Assembly: GCF_937898475.1 (NCBI RefSeq)
Contig: NZ_CALEJS010000010.1
Span: forward strand, 1-64,000
Source of the DNA: an uncultured Chitinophaga sp.
GTDB lineage: Bacteria; Bacteroidota; Bacteroidia; Chitinophagales; Chitinophagaceae
Direction: 5' to 3'
Length of the DNA stretch: 64,000 bases
How positions within the stretch are numbered: the first letter of the stretch is position 1; each line of letters opens with the position of its first letter. A program made the translations under genes and the position numbers. Of the stretch, positions 33,258-43,180 are shown one piece after another. The notes beneath the pieces were generated by a model that was not told the DNA's origin, did not search any database, and was given only the letters and a program-made list of their open reading frames with translations.

Positions 33258-35708
33258 ATGCAAACGCTGCGTATACTTATTGCCGGAGCACTATGCTTAT
33301 TGTTACCTGGCCTTTCATCTTTTGCCCTTCCTGCCGATGAAGGTTATGACAATACTTTAAAAGGGAAGATCACCGATAAGAACAGCCATGGCCCGCTGCC
33401 TGGCGCTACTATATATTTGCCCGATCTGCATGTAGGCGCTTCCGCCGATGCACAAGGCAACTATACCATCAAAAACCTGCCAGCCGGAAGATTTGTAGTG
33501 GAGATCCACTATATAGGTTATGCCGCCTATACGGCCTCCATCAATATTAAAGGCGCTACCAGCCAGGATTTTGAACTGTCTGAAACACTGATCGAAAAGA
33601 ACGAGGTAGTGGTAACAGGCGTGAACCTGGCCACCAACGTAAAACAGAACCCTGCACCCATCAGCGTCATCCGCAGGGATTATCTTGATCAGCATATCTC
33701 TACCAACATCATCGATGCCATTGCTAAAATACCGGGCGTGAACCAGCTCTCCACCGGACCGGCGATCTCCAAACCCTTTATCCGCGGCCTGGGTTATAAC
33801 CGCGTTGTGGTAATAGGAGATGGGGTACGCCAGGAAGGCCAGCAATGGGGCGATGAACACGGTATTGAAATAGATGACTACAACGTAGGAAAGATAGAAG
33901 TGCTGAAAGGCCCTGCCTCCCTGGTATACGGCTCTGATGCACTGGCAGGGGTGGTGAACATTGTACCGCCTTCCATCCTGCCCGAAGGAAGCGTGAAAGG
34001 CAATTTTGCCGCCAACTATCTTAACAACAACGGCCAGGTTTCCTACCATGCAGACCTGGGCGGCAACCAGAACGGCTTTAGCTGGAGTGTATACGGCACC
34101 CAGAAATGGGCGCACGATTACAAGAATAAATACGATGGTTACGTATTCAACTCCCGCTTTAAGAACACCAACTACGGCGCCAGCATCGGGCTGAATAAAC
34201 ACTGGGGATACTCCCGCCTGAGCTTTACCTCCTTTAACCAGAACCTGGGCCTGGTAGAAGGGGAGCGCGACAGCCTCGGACGCTTTATACAGGTAGCGAA
34301 TGTGGACGGCGGGGAAGTGGAAAAGGTGGCGGATAATTTTAAGTCGTACACCATCAACATGCCGCAGCAAAAGATCAACCACCAGAAGATTGTGTGGGAT
34401 AATAATCTTTACCTGCACAACGGCGGCCGACTGGGCATTACCCTGGGCTATCAGTATAACCAGCGCCGTGAGTATGAAGATGTGCTCCTGCCCGATGAAC
34501 CAGGCCTCCGCCTGCAGCTGAAAACCTTTAACTACAGCCTGAAATACTTCCTCCCCGAGATGGCAGGATGGCAAACTACCGTCGGCGTAAACGGTATGCA
34601 GCAAACCAACCGCATCTCCGGCGATGAGTTTCTCATTCCCAATTACGACCTCTTTGATTTCGGGGCTTTTGCCATCACCCGCAAAACCTTTAATAAACTG
34701 ACCCTGAGCGGTGGCTTCCGTTTCGATACCCGCTCAATGAAAGGAAAAGCTTTATACCTGGACGAAGAAGGCGCTCCCATTCAGCAGCCTAAAGACGAGG
34801 GTACTACCAAGTTCGCCGCCTTTGACCGCAACTTCTCCAATGTATCCGGCAGCGTGGGCATCAGCTATGAAGCAAGCGACAGGGTGATACTGAAACTGAA
34901 TGCTGCCCGTGGTTTCCGCGCTCCCAACATCGCCGAACTGGCAGCGAATGGGGTGCACGAAGGCACCATCAAATATGAATACGGCAACAACAACCTGAAA
35001 CCGGAAGTAAGTACGCAGGTGGATGGCGGAGTGGAGTTTAATACACAGCACGTGTCGCTCGGCGCCAATGTATTCTATAATCACATCAGTGACTTTATCT
35101 TCTCCCGCAAGCTGCTGAGCGCCGCAGGTACAGATTCTATTCCCACGGAAGATAATGATGATGGTTACTCCGCTTTCAGGTACCAGCAAACCAATGCTAA
35201 CCTGTATGGCGGTGAACTGTTGCTGGATATACACCCGCACCCGATTGACTGGCTGCACTTTGAGAATACCTTCTCTTATGTGCGCGCTACCGCCGGCAAT
35301 GCTACAGACTCTACCAAATACCTGCCCAACATTCCCGCAGCCCGCTGGCTGAGCGAATTAAGAGGCAATTTTAAGAAGGTAAGCGGCTGCCTGCGCAACG
35401 CCTATATCGGCCTGCAGATGGACATGAACTTCAAACAGAACAACGTGTTCAGTGCATATGAGACAGAAACACCTACTGATAGTTATACCTTATTGAATGC
35501 AAATCTGGGTACAGACGTGGTAAACAAGAACAATAAAACTTTGTTCTCATTACATTTTGCAGTGAACAATATAGGCGATGTGGCCTACCAGAGCCACCTG
35601 AGCCGCCTTAAGTATGCTCCTGTTAATGAGCTCACCGGCCGTTCAGGGGTGTTTAACATGGGCCGCACTTTTAGCGTGAAAGTAGCGGTGCCGATAGATT
35701 TTAAATAG
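33258..35708 (+). CDS. TonB-dependent outer-membrane receptor
   Basis: 816 residues. Signal peptide (LRILIAGALCLLLPGLSSFA), a carboxypeptidase-D-like regulatory domain (GKITDKNSHGPLPGATIYLP, about 32-110), a plug domain (about 125-235, with VIGDGVRQEGQQWGDEHGIE and EVLKGPASLVYGSDALAG) and a 22-strand-type barrel ending in Phe-Lys (VAVPIDFK). The plug motif GDGVRQEGQQWGDEHG is of the kind found in receptors for metals such as zinc or copper (ZnuD/OprC-like), which agrees with the His-rich neighbour; the substrate is an inference. No SusD partner is present, so it is not a polysaccharide system. No Fur-type box is evident upstream. Confidence 0.9.
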   Translation: MQTLRILIAGALCLLLPGLSSFALPADEGYDNTLKGKITDKNSHGPLPGATIYLPDLHVGASADAQGNYTIKNLPAGRFVVEIHYIGYAAYTASINIKGATSQDFELSETLIEKNEVVVTGVNLATNVKQNPAPISVIRRDYLDQHISTNIIDAIAKIPGVNQLSTGPAISKPFIRGLGYNRVVVIGDGVRQEGQQWGDEHGIEIDDYNVGKIEVLKGPASLVYGSDALAGVVNIVPPSILPEGSVKGNFAANYLNNNGQVSYHADLGGNQNGFSWSVYGTQKWAHDYKNKYDGYVFNSRFKNTNYGASIGLNKHWGYSRLSFTSFNQNLGLVEGERDSLGRFIQVANVDGGEVEKVADNFKSYTINMPQQKINHQKIVWDNNLYLHNGGRLGITLGYQYNQRREYEDVLLPDEPGLRLQLKTFNYSLKYFLPEMAGWQTTVGVNGMQQTNRISGDEFLIPNYDLFDFGAFAITRKTFNKLTLSGGFRFDTRSMKGKALYLDEEGAPIQQPKDEGTTKFAAFDRNFSNVSGSVGISYEASDRVILKLNAARGFRAPNIAELAANGVHEGTIKYEYGNNNLKPEVSTQVDGGVEFNTQHVSLGANVFYNHISDFIFSRKLLSAAGTDSIPTEDNDDGYSAFRYQQTNANLYGGELLLDIHPHPIDWLHFENTFSYVRATAGNATDSTKYLPNIPAARWLSELRGNFKKVSGCLRNAYIGLQMDMNFKQNNVFSAYETETPTDSYTLLNANLGTDVVNKNNKTLFSLHFAVNNIGDVAYQSHLSRLKYAPVNELTGRSGVFNMGRTFSVKVAVPIDFK

Positions 35709-35711
35709 AAA

Positions 35712-35881
35712 GAAAAGATTGCTTCGGCCGGGCTCCCCGCAGGCCCGAAGGGTCTCGCAATAACGAACGCGAGGCCCGCCCTGCGGGTTGGTCCTCCGCA
35801 ATGACGGCGTTGAAGACCCTCCGCCGTCATTGCGAGAAGCCGCGCGGGAATGTGCGGAGCGCGACGAAGCAATCTTCTTTA
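35712..35881. repeat. REP-like imperfect palindrome
   Basis: The two ends are inverted copies (GATTGCTTCGG near 35716, CGAAGCAATCTTC near 35869), and the inner parts (GTCTCGCAATAACG and CGTCATTGCGAGAAG) are also inverted relatives. GTCATTGCGAG...GAAGCAATCT is a widespread type of extragenic palindrome that forms long hairpins. It fills most of the gap between the TonB receptor and hexosaminidase genes and may act as a terminator or as a RAYT-type mobile repeat. Confidence 0.65.
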
Positions 35882-35975
35882 AACGTCAAACAGGTCTTCC
35901 ATCCCCCATACATCAATAAAACTTGCATTCCTATCCCCATCCCCCTATATTTACCCCTATCGCAAATCTTATTTC

Positions 35976-37865
35976 ATGCAAAAAATAATGCTCTTCACCT
36001 GCGCCCTCCTCGCGCAGCTCTGCTCATTCGCCACAGATTCAAGCAGGATCAAACTCATTCCGGAACCCGTCATGCTCAAAGAACTGCAGGGCAATTTTAA
36101 TCTGAACAAGCAAGTAAATCTTGTCATACGCGGTGAAGACAAACAACTGAAAGGCACGGCCCAGTGGTTTACCAACCAGCTCAACGCCATGACAGGCATC
36201 GATATAAAAGCCGGAGACCTTGGCGCACCCAATAACATTACCCTCGAACTCTTAACCACTCACAACAAATCAATAGGCGAGGAAGGCTATACCCTGAGCG
36301 TCACAACTTCCGGCATCCACCTCCAGGCCAACACGCCCGCGGGTATCTTCTACGGCATGCAAACCCTGCTGCAGATGGTTCCCTTACGGGACACCGTAAA
36401 ATCTACCGCCACCCGGTTTAACATTCCCTGTGCGGAGATCACGGACTACCCCCGCTTTGGTTGGCGCGGCCTCATGCTGGATGTCAGCCGTCATTTCTTC
36501 ACCAAAGAAGAAGTAAAGCGCTATATAGACGAAATGGTTAATTATAAATACAACACCTTTCACTGGCACCTTACAGACGACAACGGCTGGCGTATCGAAA
36601 TAAAAAGCCTGCCCGAGCTCACGCAGAAAGGCGCCTGGCGTGTGGAAAGGGTAGGGCGCTGGGGCACCTTTGCACCGCCGCAACCCGGCGAAGCTGTTCC
36701 CTATGGCGGTTTCTACACCCAGGAAGATATTAAGGAGGTGATCCAATATGCACAGGAACGTTATGTAACCATCCTGCCCGAGATTGATGTGCCGGGCCAT
36801 AGCTTATCCATGATCGTAGCATACCCTAACCTGTCCTGCACACAATTGCAATACATGGTAGGTCCTGGCGACAGCCTCCGTAAAAAGAACGATAATGTGC
36901 TTTGCATTGGCAACGATTCCATCTTTACCGTACTGGATAAAGTATTCACCGAAGTGGCAGCCCTCTTTCCCAATAAATACATTCACATTGGCGGCGATGA
37001 AGCCTACAAAGGCTTCTGGGAGAAATGCCCCAAATGCAAACGCCGCATGCAGACCGAACATCTCAAAGATGTGCACGAACTGCAAAGCTGGTTCGTAAAA
37101 CGGATGGAGAAAATGTTATTGTCCAAGAACAAAAAGCTGATAGGCTGGGATGAAATACTGGAAGGCGGACTGGCGCCCGAAGCTACGGTAATGAGCTGGC
37201 GCGGCATGCAGGGCGGCATTACGGCTGCACGGATGAACCATCATGTGGTAATGACGCCCTGGGACTTCGTTTACCTGGACCTTTACCAGGGAGAGGCCGC
37301 TGCAGAACCACCCACCTATGGTATGTGCCGCCTCAGCGATTCCTATAACTATGACCCCGTACCGGATAACGTGGATGAAAAATATATCCTCGGCGGACAA
37401 GGCAACCTGTGGACAGAATCCGTGAACACCTTCCGCCATGTACAATACATGACCTGGCCCCGTTCACTGGCCCTCGCAGAAGTGTACTGGAGCCCTAAAT
37501 CCAAGCGTAACTGGGATGATTTCATCAACAGGCTGGAAGCACAGTTCCCACGCCTGGATGCCGCCGGTGTCAAATACGCCCGCAGCGCTTACAACGCGAT
37601 TGCTACCCCTGCAAGAGATAAAAAGGGTGAGCTTAAAGTCAGCCTGACTACCGAGATCAAAGGGCTCGACATTTACTACACCTTCGATAACTCTGATCCG
37701 GATCCTTTCTATCCCCGTTACAACGGACAGCCCTTAACTTTTCCCAAGGGAGCCGCCCAGATAACAGTGGTCACTTACCGCAACGGTAAGCAGGTAGGAG
37801 AGCAGTTTGCGATCAAAAAAGAAGAACTGGAAAAGCGCCTCTTACAAGGCAGGCATATTTACTAA
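35976..37865 (+). CDS. beta-N-acetylhexosaminidase, GH20 family
   Basis: 629 residues. Signal peptide (MQKIMLFTCALLAQLCSFA), an N-terminal GH20b alpha/beta domain (about 25-150), then the GH20 barrel with YPRFGWRGLMLDVSRHFF, FHWHLTDDNGWRIEI, LPEIDVPGHS and the catalytic pair in HIGGDEAY (Asp-Glu, near residue 345). A C-terminal beta-sandwich (ITEIKGL-type start, YYTFDNSDPDP) completes it. It removes terminal GlcNAc/GalNAc from chito-oligosaccharides or glycans, probably in the periplasm or at the surface, in line with a chitin-degrading lifestyle. A cluster of Cys after the active site (CPKCKRRM) is as in other Bacteroidota members. Monocistronic. Confidence 0.95.
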   Translation: MQKIMLFTCALLAQLCSFATDSSRIKLIPEPVMLKELQGNFNLNKQVNLVIRGEDKQLKGTAQWFTNQLNAMTGIDIKAGDLGAPNNITLELLTTHNKSIGEEGYTLSVTTSGIHLQANTPAGIFYGMQTLLQMVPLRDTVKSTATRFNIPCAEITDYPRFGWRGLMLDVSRHFFTKEEVKRYIDEMVNYKYNTFHWHLTDDNGWRIEIKSLPELTQKGAWRVERVGRWGTFAPPQPGEAVPYGGFYTQEDIKEVIQYAQERYVTILPEIDVPGHSLSMIVAYPNLSCTQLQYMVGPGDSLRKKNDNVLCIGNDSIFTVLDKVFTEVAALFPNKYIHIGGDEAYKGFWEKCPKCKRRMQTEHLKDVHELQSWFVKRMEKMLLSKNKKLIGWDEILEGGLAPEATVMSWRGMQGGITAARMNHHVVMTPWDFVYLDLYQGEAAAEPPTYGMCRLSDSYNYDPVPDNVDEKYILGGQGNLWTESVNTFRHVQYMTWPRSLALAEVYWSPKSKRNWDDFINRLEAQFPRLDAAGVKYARSAYNAIATPARDKKGELKVSLTTEIKGLDIYYTFDNSDPDPFYPRYNGQPLTFPKGAAQITVVTYRNGKQVGEQFAIKKEELEKRLLQGRHIY

Positions 37866-37877
37866 GCAGCTATAAAA

Positions 37878-37922
37878 GAGAAGCGCCCGGGCTATCATAA
37901 CCCGGGCGCTTTTCTTTTTTTA
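37878..37922. terminator. bidirectional terminator
   Basis: AAGCGCCCGGG pairs with CCCGGGCGCTT around CTATCATAA and is followed by TTCTTTTTTT; A-rich sequence stands on the other side. It lies between the convergent hexosaminidase and DUF983 genes. Confidence 0.9.
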
Positions 37923-37927
37923 TTTAT

Positions 37928-38374
37928 TTATTGAATTGTTTTGGTTGCATGTCCGTTCACCGGATCGGGCAACTGCTCCGTACTTTCATCGTAGTACACA
38001 AAAAAGTAGAGGTAGATCACCCGGCTGATACGCATCAGCCATGGCTGGAACACCAGCAGTATCACACCATTCACGCCCAGCCAGATGAAGACGCTGTTAT
38101 CTCTCCATGACAGGCCGAAAAACAACCAGAACCAGATAAGGTTAAACACAGAAAAAGCTACACCCAATGCATAACTCACATAGCCTGTTCCAAACCAGAA
38201 CCCGGTTTCCAGCTCAAATTGCTGTCCACATACCGGGCACTGCTCATGCATGTTGAATATCCTTGAGAACCGCCAGTGAAAAGGATTCTTATTCCTGTAC
38301 ATGTCACCCCTTCTGCAATGAGGGCATTTCATTTTCAGCATGCTAAGAAAATAATTCGGACGCTTTCTTTCCAT
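37928..38374 (-). CDS. DUF983 family membrane protein
   Basis: 148 residues from the ATG at 38372-38374 (a TTG five codons upstream gives no better start). Two CxxC zinc-ribbon pairs (CPHCRRG, then CPVCGQQF) flank a short basic segment, followed by FELETGFWFGTGYVSYALG and two or three membrane helices. This is the DUF983 pattern, found next to respiratory or membrane assembly genes; its biochemical role is unknown. It faces the hexosaminidase terminator and lies downstream of the ABC exporter on the same strand, about 100 bp away. Confidence 0.88.
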   Translation of the reverse strand: MERKRPNYFLSMLKMKCPHCRRGDMYRNKNPFHWRFSRIFNMHEQCPVCGQQFELETGFWFGTGYVSYALGVAFSVFNLIWFWLFFGLSWRDNSVFIWLGVNGVILLVFQPWLMRISRVIYLYFFVYYDESTEQLPDPVNGHATKTIQ

Positions 38375-38475
38375 ATGGCGAAGGTACAATAAACTTGATT
38401 TTCAAAAGTTGATAGTTTGCAGGTTTAACGCCCTCAGGCTTACCCCTTTGGGACCACCCTCAAACTCTCAAACAT

Positions 38476-40266
38476 TTAAACTTTCACCCCAGACATTTCA
38501 CGCTTTTCTCCAATCTGCTGTCTCCACATCGCATAGTACAATCCTTTCTCCGCCAGCAGGCTGCTATGGGTACCGGTTTCAATGATGCGTCCCTTCTCCA
38601 GCACGTATATACGATCTGCATGCATAATGGTAGACAAACGGTGAGCGATCATCACGGTAATATGCTCGCGGGTGGCGGTCACCTGTCTTACTGTCTGGCT
38701 GATCTCTTCTTCTGTGATGGAGTCCAGCGCAGAAGTAGCCTCATCAAATACCAGCAGGCGGGGATGGCGCAGCAGCGCGCGTGCAATGGAGAGCCGTTGT
38801 TTTTCACCGCCGGAGATCTTGATACCGCCTTCACCGATCACGGTATCAATGCCTTTGTCGGCCCGGAGCAGGAGACTCTGGCAGGAAGCCTTCTGCAGTA
38901 CTTCCATGATCTCTTCATCTGTAGCGCGCGGGTTTACAAATAACAGGTTCTCTTTGATACTGCCGGAGAACAGCTGGGTATCCTGCGTTACAAAACCTAT
39001 CTGGGCGCGCAGCTCTTCAATATCAATTTTCGTACTGTCCACGCCGTTATACAGGATAGTTCCTTCATCCGGTTTGTAAAGTCCCACCAGTAATTTCACC
39101 AGGGTGGTCTTACCGGATCCGGAAGGCCCTACAAAAGCGATGGTTTCGCCAAGGTTCACCGAGAAATTGATATCGTCCAGCGCTTTATTGGCGGCTGTCA
39201 GGTGTTTAAAACCCACATGATCAAAGGTGAGCTCATCTATTTTGTTAACAGGTACGGGTTTATCCGGCATCACTTCCACCGGTGTGTTCAGTATGTTCTG
39301 GAAGTTGAGCAGGGAAACCTGCGCTTCGCGGTAGGCCAGGATGATGTTACCCAGTTCTTGCAGCGGTCCGAAAATAAAGAAGGAGTACAGCTGCAGGGTA
39401 AACAGCTGGCCTATTGACACGGTACCGGGATACAGCAGGTACAGCAGCAGGAACAGGATGCTGGAACGCAGCAGGTTCACAAAGGTGCCCTGTACAAAAC
39501 TGATACTGCGGATAGTGCGTACTTTCTTCAGTTCCAGCATCAGTATTTTGATGGTGGTAGAGTTCAGCCGCCGTATCTCCTGGTTGGTGAGCCCAAGGCT
39601 TTTTACCAGCTCTATGTTACGCAGTGATTCCGTAGTAGATCCTGCGAGCATGGTGGTTTCTTTCACGATGGTCTTCTGTACGGTTTTAATCTTCCTGCTC
39701 AGTACGTTCATCAGTACGCCCAGCAGGATACAGCCGCCAAAATATACAAACACCAGTGACCAGTGCACTTTAAAAGCATAGATCATCACAAACACAACGC
39801 CTACCAGTGAGGTGAACAGCACGTTGATAAAAGAGGTGATGAATTTTTCTGAGTCGGTGCGGACTTTTTGCAGTACGGCCAGTGTTTCACCGCTGCGCTG
39901 ATCTTCAAACTGCTGGTAAGGCAGGCGCAGTGAATGCCGCAAGCCATCAGTATACACCCGGGCCCCGAACTTCTGGATGATCACATTCACAAAGTAGTCC
40001 TGGAAAGCCTTCGCAATACGCGATACCATCGCCACGCCGATAGACGCCAGTATCAGCATCAATACCCCGTTGAGGTATTTGGGCATGGAGCGGGCAATTT
40101 TGCTGCCATCAATGGTTTCCACCTGCGGATGGGAAGCAAAGCGGTCAATGATCAGACCGAAGATATATGGATCCAGCAGGGAGAATACCTGGTTGATCGA
40201 AGCCAGCAGTAAAGCCAGCATTATAAGCCACTTATAAGCTTTAAGATAATAGAGGAATAATTTCAT
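38476..40266 (-). CDS. ABC transporter, fused membrane and ATPase domains (exporter type)
   Basis: 596 residues. Residues 1-315 hold six membrane helices of the type I exporter fold, residues 340-590 the nucleotide-binding domain: Walker A GPSGSGKTTL, Q-loop FVTQDTQLF, signature ISGGEKQRLSIARA, Walker B LLVFDEATSALD and the H-loop IAHRLST. It works as a homodimer or heterodimer; one gene suggests a homodimer. It resembles MsbA/lipid A or multidrug exporters, but the substrate cannot be read from sequence. Both catalytic sites look intact. Confidence 0.93.
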   Translation of the reverse strand: MKLFLYYLKAYKWLIMLALLLASINQVFSLLDPYIFGLIIDRFASHPQVETIDGSKIARSMPKYLNGVLMLILASIGVAMVSRIAKAFQDYFVNVIIQKFGARVYTDGLRHSLRLPYQQFEDQRSGETLAVLQKVRTDSEKFITSFINVLFTSLVGVVFVMIYAFKVHWSLVFVYFGGCILLGVLMNVLSRKIKTVQKTIVKETTMLAGSTTESLRNIELVKSLGLTNQEIRRLNSTTIKILMLELKKVRTIRSISFVQGTFVNLLRSSILFLLLYLLYPGTVSIGQLFTLQLYSFFIFGPLQELGNIILAYREAQVSLLNFQNILNTPVEVMPDKPVPVNKIDELTFDHVGFKHLTAANKALDDINFSVNLGETIAFVGPSGSGKTTLVKLLVGLYKPDEGTILYNGVDSTKIDIEELRAQIGFVTQDTQLFSGSIKENLLFVNPRATDEEIMEVLQKASCQSLLLRADKGIDTVIGEGGIKISGGEKQRLSIARALLRHPRLLVFDEATSALDSITEEEISQTVRQVTATREHITVMIAHRLSTIMHADRIYVLEKGRIIETGTHSSLLAEKGLYYAMWRQQIGEKREMSGVKV

Positions 40267-40287
40267 GGTGGTAAAGAATGCTTAATG

Positions 40288-40342
40288 CTAAACGCTGAAT
40301 GCAGAAAAGCGTCTGTTTTTGCTTTCTGCGTTCAGCGTTTAG
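40288..40342. repeat. near-perfect 20-bp inverted repeat, dispersed palindrome
   Basis: CTAAACGCTGAATGCAGAAA (40288-40307) and TTTCTGCGTTCAGCGTTTAG (40323-40342) pair at 19 of 20 positions around a 15-nt loop. It lies 21 bp upstream of the ABC exporter start, in the divergent gap to the EF-G paralogue, so it is not a simple terminator of either. It shares CTTAATGC and CTGCGTTCAGCGTTT with the terminator at 32701-32750, so the palindrome is a dispersed repeat of this genome. Confidence 0.7.
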
Positions 40343-40542
40343 TGTGAAACGCAAAGATACGGGAAAACCCTCATTCGATGTTGCAACATCTTTTTATAAT
40401 TGCTGCCAAGTTTACGTAAAATATGTTAACTTAATAGTAACTAGTTCCACTTATGAAACCCCGAGGCTCCGTCTGGCCATGCAGCACTTCCCGGATGAGC
40501 CCCTGAGGTTCCATCCGATCTTCACGCTTAAAACAATAACGG

Positions 40543-42672
40543 ATGAAAACGTATGATGAAAAACACATTAAAAACATCGTACTGCTAGGCGCCGCCAAAA
40601 GCGGAAAAACTACCCTCAGCGAAACCATGTTATTTGAAGCCGGCATTATCAATAAGCGCGGCTCGGTAGAAGAAGCCAACACAGTATCCGACTATCACGA
40701 AATAGAGTATGAAAGGGGAAGCTCCGTATATGCTACCAGCCTGCACACCGAATGGAGAGATTATAAGATCAATATCATAGACACCCCGGGCCTGGAAGAC
40801 TTTATCGGCGAGGTGATCTCTTCCATCCGCGTATGCGATACCGCCCTGCTGCTTTTACACGCCCAGTATGGGGTGGAAGTAGGCACTGAGCTGATCTGGG
40901 ATTATGTGGATAAGTACCGGAAGCCTACGATACTGGCAGTGAATCACTTAGACAACGAGGAGGCCAACTTCAACAAAGTTGTGGAGGATGCCCGCCGTAT
41001 ATTGGGGACCGCCGTTACCATTATGCAATACCCTGTTAATCAGGGTATTGGTTTTAATTGCGTGATCGATTTGCTGAAAATGACGATGTACAAGTTCCCT
41101 GCCGATGGCGGTAAGCCGGAGAAGCTGCCCATACCCGACAGCGAAAAGGAACGGGCAGACCAGCTGCACAACGAGCTGGTGGAAAAAGCAGCCGAGAACG
41201 ATGATACCCTTATGGAACACTACTTTGACAAAGGCAGCCTGGATGAAGACGAAATGCGGGAAGGGCTCAAAATAGGCATGCTGAAACACCAGGTGTTCCC
41301 CGTATTCTGTTTATCGGCCAAGAGGAACATGGGTAGCGGCCGTTTGATGGGATTTATAGACAACGTAGCCCCTTCAGCCATAGAAATGCCCCCCGAAGTG
41401 ACCGAAGAGGGGCAACCCATTCCCTGCGATCCCGCTGGTCCGGCCTGCCTGTTTGTATTCAAAACCCTCCTGGAACCGCATATCGGGCGCCTGTCTTTCT
41501 TTAAGGTATTGTCCGGCGAGGTGAAAGCCGGGATGGAGCTGGTCAACGAAAAGGGCAATACCACGGAGCGACTCAACCAGTTGTTCATAACGGACGGGAA
41601 GAACCGCAACCCGGTAGACCGGCTCCGCACCGGTGATATTGGCTGCAGCCTTAAACTGAAGAACACCCTCACTAATCATACCCTGAACGATAAATCTTTC
41701 ACCGGGCAGGTAGATCCCATTCATTTCCCCCCGCCCAAAGTACGCGCCGCCATCGAAGCCCGCAACAAATCAGACGATGAAAAGCTGGGCGAGGTGCTGT
41801 CGGAGATCCATATGGAAGATCCTACCCTGGAAATAGAGTATAACCGCGAACTGAAGCAGGTCATCCTCCACGGACAGGGAGAATTGCACCTGGCCGTTAC
41901 CAAATGGCGCCTGGAAAACATTTATAAGATGCAGGTAGATTACCTCCCCGCCAAAATACCCTATCGCGAAACCATCCAGAAACCCGCTCTCGCCTCTTAC
42001 CGTCATAAGAAACAATCCGGGGGCGCCGGGCAGTTTGGCGAGGTGTATATGAAGATAGAGCCCTACTATGAAGGCATGCCCCCCTTGAAAGAATTTCCCG
42101 TACGCGATTCGGAAGAAATTGCGCTCAACTGGGGCGGCAAGCTGGTGTTCAACAACTGTATTGTAGGCGGCGCTATTGATGCCCGTTTCCTGCCTTCCAT
42201 CCTCAAAGGCGTGATGGAAAAGATGCAGGAAGGCCCCCTCACCGGCTCTTATGTGCGCGATGTAAGGGTGAGTGTATACGATGGTAAAATGCACCCGGTA
42301 GACAGCAACGATATCTCCTTCAAGATCGCCGGCATGATGGCCTTCCGCGACGCTTTCCACCAGGCGGCTCCCCAACTGTTGGAACCTGTATACGATATTG
42401 AAGCCACTGCCCCCGACTATATGAGCGGCGACATCATGAGCGAGCTGCAAAGCCGCCGCAGTATTATCACCGGTATGGATTCCGTGAACAGCAACCAGGT
42501 GATCAAGGCACGCACCCCCCAGGCTGAGCTGGATAAATTATACGCCGCCCTGCGCAATATTACCCAGGGAAAGGCCAAGGTAAAGGCCAGTTTTGCGGAA
42601 TATGCACCGGTACCAATGGAATTGCAAAGGAAGCTGTCGGAGGAGTATAATAAGGTGGCGGTGAGTAGTTAG
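40543..42672 (+). CDS. elongation factor G paralogue (EF-G2 type GTPase)
   Basis: 709 residues. G1 GAAKSGKTTL (near 13), G3 DTPGLED (near 78), G4 NHLD (near 134; the usual form is NKxD), then EF-G domains II to V with SYRHKKQSGGAGQFGEVYMK in domain IV and RRSIITGMDS in domain V. The degenerate G4 and divergent switch regions place it among EF-G paralogues rather than the housekeeping translocase; comparable proteins act in ribosome rescue or recycling, or are of unknown role. It stands alone and no ribosomal-protein operon surrounds it. The real fusA must be elsewhere. Start at the first ATG, which keeps the P-loop at a normal distance. Confidence 0.9.
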   Translation: MKTYDEKHIKNIVLLGAAKSGKTTLSETMLFEAGIINKRGSVEEANTVSDYHEIEYERGSSVYATSLHTEWRDYKINIIDTPGLEDFIGEVISSIRVCDTALLLLHAQYGVEVGTELIWDYVDKYRKPTILAVNHLDNEEANFNKVVEDARRILGTAVTIMQYPVNQGIGFNCVIDLLKMTMYKFPADGGKPEKLPIPDSEKERADQLHNELVEKAAENDDTLMEHYFDKGSLDEDEMREGLKIGMLKHQVFPVFCLSAKRNMGSGRLMGFIDNVAPSAIEMPPEVTEEGQPIPCDPAGPACLFVFKTLLEPHIGRLSFFKVLSGEVKAGMELVNEKGNTTERLNQLFITDGKNRNPVDRLRTGDIGCSLKLKNTLTNHTLNDKSFTGQVDPIHFPPPKVRAAIEARNKSDDEKLGEVLSEIHMEDPTLEIEYNRELKQVILHGQGELHLAVTKWRLENIYKMQVDYLPAKIPYRETIQKPALASYRHKKQSGGAGQFGEVYMKIEPYYEGMPPLKEFPVRDSEEIALNWGGKLVFNNCIVGGAIDARFLPSILKGVMEKMQEGPLTGSYVRDVRVSVYDGKMHPVDSNDISFKIAGMMAFRDAFHQAAPQLLEPVYDIEATAPDYMSGDIMSELQSRRSIITGMDSVNSNQVIKARTPQAELDKLYAALRNITQGKAKVKASFAEYAPVPMELQRKLSEEYNKVAVSS

Positions 42673-43180
42673 CCGCAGGTAAACATTACGAAAACACGTT
42701 TATACTGAGCACCCTGGTAGGGGACTGGGGATATATTTGCGATGCTATGAAATATTTAGACGCGATATATTCAATTGTGTTTGGGGTATTCAGGAAAAAG
42801 AATTTGTTTTGTGCTATCGAAGCTATACCTGGAAAGTACTGTTGTTACCCATTTGTATGAAACCGGACTTTCTCAGCACTCGTTAATGCTAATGCTCCTG
42901 ATCGTGTGAACGCATGTACTGTGCGTAGATGAGTGCCATTTTTGTAAAATATTATTCAACCATAATTCGATGTAAAACGTTGGTGTTATGTCCAGATCCC
43001 TTTCCCTACTATTGTCGTTAACCGGTATCTTCGGGAGCTTCCAAGTTACTTTTCCGGAAACATGCAGCTTGCTAGGCCAGCCCAGAAAACACCATCGCCT
43101 TAATTCTTTACAAACTGCTGCAGGTTACTCCTCACATTGATTTGTATCCATTTACACAGCATTATAGAATACCCTGTTAT
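42673..43180. other. intergenic region upstream of the second RHS operon
   Basis: About 500 bp. A TATATTTG box (42732-42739) precedes a 37-codon frame (42747-42860) by a few bases, and a 50-codon frame with a signal-like start (MSRSLSLLLSLTGIFGSFQV, 42988-43140) lies just before the RHS partner. Neither has codon-level or family support, so both are listed as possible only. The promoter of the RHS operon should be here but was not located with confidence. Confidence 0.35.

Noticed and set aside
40543..42672. Tetracycline-resistance ribosomal protection protein
   Set aside because: Domain organisation is that of EF-G, with a glycine-rich domain IV loop typical of EF-G2; no Tet(M)-type signature was seen.
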